A stretch of 64,000 nt of DNA from an uncultured Mediterraneibacter sp. GTDB lineage: Bacteria; Bacillota; Clostridia; Lachnospirales; Lachnospiraceae. Below are positions 61,198-64,000 of the stretch, piece by piece; the stretch's first letter is position 1; the number at the start of each line of letters is the position of its first letter. The position numbers and the translations under genes were made by a program. The notes below the pieces were generated by a model. It was not told the DNA's origin. It saw only the letters and a program-made list of their open reading frames with translations, and did not search any database. The DNA lies in assembly GCA_934418295.1 (NCBI GenBank), contig CAKRWZ010000001.1:1-64000 (forward strand), in the 5' to 3' direction.

Positions 61198-62628
61198 TTA
61201 ATCTTCGTCCAGCACATCAAAAATCTCTCTTGCTTTTTTGATGGCGTCCAACGCTTCCATTGTACACTTTTCTGTAAACGCATACAAGATATCGGACATT
61301 TCTTTTTCTTTTTTCTCTTCCCGAAGTGCAGCTGCCGTTTTTTCCACTGTCTTAAATTCGATCATCCACTTTTCTTCCAGCTCTTTGAAAAGTGCACTGA
61401 CGATGGCATGACGCTGCTCATAGGTCGATCCGATCTCGTCACTGTTCACCGCATCCAGTAATGCTCTGATCTCCCACCAGAAAGATCCTTCCTGGTATGT
61501 ATCTTCCCGATCCACATCGGAAGGAGCTGTCATCGTTTTTCCGAATGTACCTGCCTTTGTCAGAACTTCCGGCAATCTTCCTGCCTCCACAAAGACTGGA
61601 ATGTAGACGCTGCAGCAAGGCACTGCAGGAGCCCACCACATCACATTCAGCTTCTCTTTTTCCGAAGGCAGAACGGTCACAACAGATGACGCCGTATTAC
61701 CCCAGGTAAATCCCGGAACGGAATTGTGCATACAGATCGTCAGGAAATCCGGCTCAGACGCATTGAAATAAGGTCCTTCCAGGAACGTATCCTCATAGTG
61801 ATCCCGCAGGATCCGTTTCATATACGCAAGGTCTACGGTACCGTATTCTTTTATGCAGTCTCTGAGCAGCTGGCGCACTCTCTGCACGCGGATATGGGAA
61901 ACCTGTCTCGCATTGTTCCGATTGATATAAGCATATGCATAATCGAAAGCATCTTTCTTATCTGCCGGCCACCATCCTTTTTCTACTGCATGTTCTACCA
62001 GTCCCTCGCTGCAGGATGTGTAATCTGCGCGGATGCTGACTTCATTAGAAATGGCCGCATAGCCTCTCTCCACCCGGCGCGCTGCCCAGCGTTTTCCGGC
62101 AGCTTCCAAAATGTAAGCCTCCTTTTTATCCGCAATCAAAAAAGAATTGTTATAAGATCCGGAGATCGTGTCTGACATCGGAACACCGGATCCCCACTGA
62201 CCATATTCTTCGATCAAAGCCGTGATCACATCCAAAGCCTCTTTTGCCGTTTTTCCTCTTTCCAAACCGATCCGGATCAATTCCATGCCCAGGATCCCTT
62301 TTGTGACCGGCTGTCCGTTTTTCTCAAGTTCTGTGTTTTCAGTCAGGTCTTTGGTGTAGATCGCTTCGTTTCCTATGGCCACCCCATACTCGTTCAGACC
62401 TTCCTCATATCCCCAGCACCAATAAGGGGAAGAACCGACAGATGCATAGGTCTCTTCGCTCTGTGCGATCGACGTGTATGCCAGGCTCAGGGTTTCTCCT
62501 TTTCCGTGCATTTCTCTTCCGTGGTAAGCCAGGGGCTGACAGTCAAATGCCGGACGATCACTGTTTTTTCCGAGTACCACCGCTTTTTCTGCAGAGCAGT
62601 CTGCCATTACAACATAGGTATCACACAT
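61198..62628 (-). CDS. C69 family dipeptidase
   Basis: A 476 aa N-terminal-nucleophile hydrolase of peptidase family C69 (PepD/secernin type). The catalytic cysteine is residue 2 (MCDTYVVMADCSAEKAVVLG), so it becomes the N-terminus after removal of Met and no signal peptide is present; the enzyme is cytoplasmic. GKNSDRPAFDCQPL and GNEAIYTKDL are conserved blocks. It likely cleaves dipeptides taken up from outside. The ATG follows AAAGGAGGTAATTTT. Confidence 0.93.
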   Translation of the reverse strand: MCDTYVVMADCSAEKAVVLGKNSDRPAFDCQPLAYHGREMHGKGETLSLAYTSIAQSEETYASVGSSPYWCWGYEEGLNEYGVAIGNEAIYTKDLTENTELEKNGQPVTKGILGMELIRIGLERGKTAKEALDVITALIEEYGQWGSGVPMSDTISGSYNNSFLIADKKEAYILEAAGKRWAARRVERGYAAISNEVSIRADYTSCSEGLVEHAVEKGWWPADKKDAFDYAYAYINRNNARQVSHIRVQRVRQLLRDCIKEYGTVDLAYMKRILRDHYEDTFLEGPYFNASEPDFLTICMHNSVPGFTWGNTASSVVTVLPSEKEKLNVMWWAPAVPCCSVYIPVFVEAGRLPEVLTKAGTFGKTMTAPSDVDREDTYQEGSFWWEIRALLDAVNSDEIGSTYEQRHAIVSALFKELEEKWMIEFKTVEKTAAALREEKKEKEMSDILYAFTEKCTMEALDAIKKAREIFDVLDED

Positions 62629-62809
62629 AAAATTACCTCCTTTTTTCTGTTTCCAGAATCACATATTATCAGATAATTCTATTCTATCGGATCTTCTGCA
62701 GAAAAAGAAGGAAGAAAAGTCTGTGAATTCCTTTGAAAAGGTCAGTCCTTTCTGTTCTTTTTTACTTTTTTCCGGTAATATTCTATCCTATTTCCGGCTG
62801 TTTTCTTTA

Positions 62810-64000
62810 TCATCGGATTTTGTCCAGCAGCATATTATACTGTATATCATCCGCATTGATCCCCAGAGCCTTGATTCCGCCTTTTACCCCAATGTTTTCT
62901 TCAATCATCATCTCAATGTAATCCGAATGGATCGGTTTTGTCCGGAAAAGTTCTTCTGCCTGGTGTTTTTCATTCAGCCGAAAACAGGAAAGGGTTCGGA
63001 CGGTATGATGGTCTTCTCCCCGGACCGTGACCTTGCCGCCCGGGCCATCGTAGCTGATCTTTCCGGATTCCAACGCCCGGATCACCGCTTCTGTCTCCGT
63101 TGTCCCGGCATATTCTACCGCCATTTTATACAAATACATGGAAACATAAGCCGTCTCCGAATCCATATTCATATAGGCCACTTTTTCTTTTCCGAAATGC
63201 TTCCGGTATTTCTCCACAAATTTTTTTGCCTCAGAGGTATGCAGTTCTTCAATAAACGAGGCCATTACATAAGTATTCTCAAGAATCGGAGGCTCCATCT
63301 CCACATTCTGAAAGAACTCTGCCGCCACCTGGGTCGTGGCATTTGGAATGTGGTTCATCTTCCGTTCATGCCATTGCTGATAAAAAGCATCATGGTTGGG
63401 GAACACGCAGAGCGAAATCAGGACATCTGTGTTCAAACGAACGATCCGGTCAATGATCGGATGAAAGTCTGTAATCTTTCGATCCAGATACTCAATACCG
63501 ACCACTTCCCCGCCGTAAAGCCTCACAAAATATTTCGCCCATTCTGCCGACAAGATTCCGTAGTTGTAGTCCGCCGCTGCGATATAACATTTCGGTCCGT
63601 ACTTTTGAAGCAGAAACCGCAGCATCTCCGACATCTGTTGTTCCGGAAGTGCAGAAAGACAAAAGGTGTAGTGACTTGCCACACCGCCTTCTGTCTGCTG
63701 GGTATCTAAAAACAGAGTCTTGGTTTTTCCTGCCTGGCGCCGCATGATATCCCTGGACGGAGAAAGCGTTGATCCCATCAGGACATCCACCTGTTCTTCC
63801 TCTGTCAGATATTCCGCCCCCGTTTTTGTTAATCCCGCATTTGACTGATCATCAAAAAACAAAAGTTTTACCGGTCTTCCATCAATTCCGCCCTGTCGGT
63901 TGATTTCCTCCGCAGCCAGCTGATAAGAATAATGTTTTCCCAGTTCTTCCTTGCTTGCGATCCCGGAAAAATCCCCCATGATCCCGATTTTTATGGCATT
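62810..64000 (-). CDS. Urea/amide-type ABC transporter substrate-binding protein (5' end cut by window)
   Basis: The frame is open to the last base of the window, so the N-terminus is missing. The visible part has a type I periplasmic-binding fold typical of AmiC/FmdD/UrtA proteins: AIKIGIMGDFSGIASKEELG, then INRQGGIDGRPVKLLFFDDQ and VDVLMGSTLSPSRDIMRR. The ligand cannot be stated. The start could carry a signal peptide or be fused to a regulatory domain. The 181 bases to the C69 gene hold a weak hairpin (GAAAGGACTGACCTTTTC, minus strand) but no clear promoter. Confidence 0.85.
   Translation of the reverse strand, partial: NAIKIGIMGDFSGIASKEELGKHYSYQLAAEEINRQGGIDGRPVKLLFFDDQSNAGLTKTGAEYLTEEEQVDVLMGSTLSPSRDIMRRQAGKTKTLFLDTQQTEGGVASHYTFCLSALPEQQMSEMLRFLLQKYGPKCYIAAADYNYGILSAEWAKYFVRLYGGEVVGIEYLDRKITDFHPIIDRIVRLNTDVLISLCVFPNHDAFYQQWHERKMNHIPNATTQVAAEFFQNVEMEPPILENTYVMASFIEELHTSEAKKFVEKYRKHFGKEKVAYMNMDSETAYVSMYLYKMAVEYAGTTETEAVIRALESGKISYDGPGGKVTVRGEDHHTVRTLSCFRLNEKHQAEELFRTKPIHSDYIEMMIEENIGVKGGIKALGINADDIQYNMLLDKIR

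Noticed and set aside
62723..63709. Open frame of 328 codons on the plus strand.
   Set aside because: It lies antisense to the substrate-binding protein gene, which has clear family motifs; the plus-strand product has none.
1..64000. CRISPR arrays, insertion sequences, prophage genes, rRNA and tRNA genes.
   Set aside because: No regularly spaced repeats, transposase ORFs, phage structural genes or RNA gene signatures were seen on either strand.

Overview
The window looks like chromosomal DNA of a strictly anaerobic, spore-lineage Firmicute of the Lachnospiraceae type. The main evidence is a complete crotonyl-CoA butyrate pathway (thl-crt-hbd-bcd-etfB-etfA) next to butyryl-CoA:acetate CoA-transferase. 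Supporting evidence is a Clostridia-type order of housekeeping genes, AGGAGG ribosome binding sites, sporulation-family genes (yqfC, yqfD, a BofC-like gene, a SpoVB-like flippase) and a single XerS-like recombinase. No plasmid, phage, insertion sequence, CRISPR array, rRNA or tRNA was seen. Species cannot be fixed from the sequence alone.

Layout, left to right. (1) 1-3778, plus strand: histidine biosynthesis (end of hisG, hisD, hisB, and a HisIE enzyme carrying an unusual N-terminal HisF/HisA-like barrel domain). (2) 3879-8548: a small membrane protein, then a B12-binding radical SAM protein, its DUF2344 partner, an RNase E/G protein and a YbaK deacylase. (3) 8576-14388: aspartate kinase, then rplU-prp-rpmA behind a strong promoter and a probable L21 leader, then obgE, yhbY, nadD, yqeK and rsfS. 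(4) 14498-22318: the butyrate locus. Both the thl promoter and the divergently placed CoA-transferase promoter carry Rex-like inverted repeats, which suggests NADH/NAD+ control of the whole fermentation route. (5) 22341-24969: an SOS module. lexA and a LysM-type division inhibitor (YneA-like) are divergently transcribed across three LexA-like boxes; the inhibitor reading frame is broken at a run of ten A. A XerS-like recombinase follows.

(6) 24974-33595, almost all minus strand: GNAT, dtd, a cytidylate-kinase-like protein, then rluD-lspA-ylmH-sepF-yggS and a HlyD-like membrane protein, a convergent DUF378 gene, a D,D-carboxypeptidase and mgsA. (7) 33634-41963: the cell shape and division cluster radC-mreB-mreC-mreD-mrdA-minD-minE-rodA, read right to left from a promoter near 41950; no minC is present. 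(8) 42011-55346: flavoproteins, a YnbB-like PLP enzyme, miaA, mutL, mutS, a CmpB-family membrane protein, miaB and several small conserved genes, many joined by ATGA overlaps. (9) 55405-64000: SpoVB/MurJ-like flippase, ybeY, phoH, yqfD, yqfC, a dihydrouridine synthase, a C69 dipeptidase and the end of a substrate-binding protein cut by the window edge.

Most of the window is conserved core genome. The points most worth following are the degenerate HisF-like domain fused to HisIE, the A10-interrupted SOS division inhibitor, the paired Rex-like sites, a terminator-rich possible dispersed repeat after etfA, a perfect 17-bp inverted repeat at the yqfC start, and the large insertion in PBP2.
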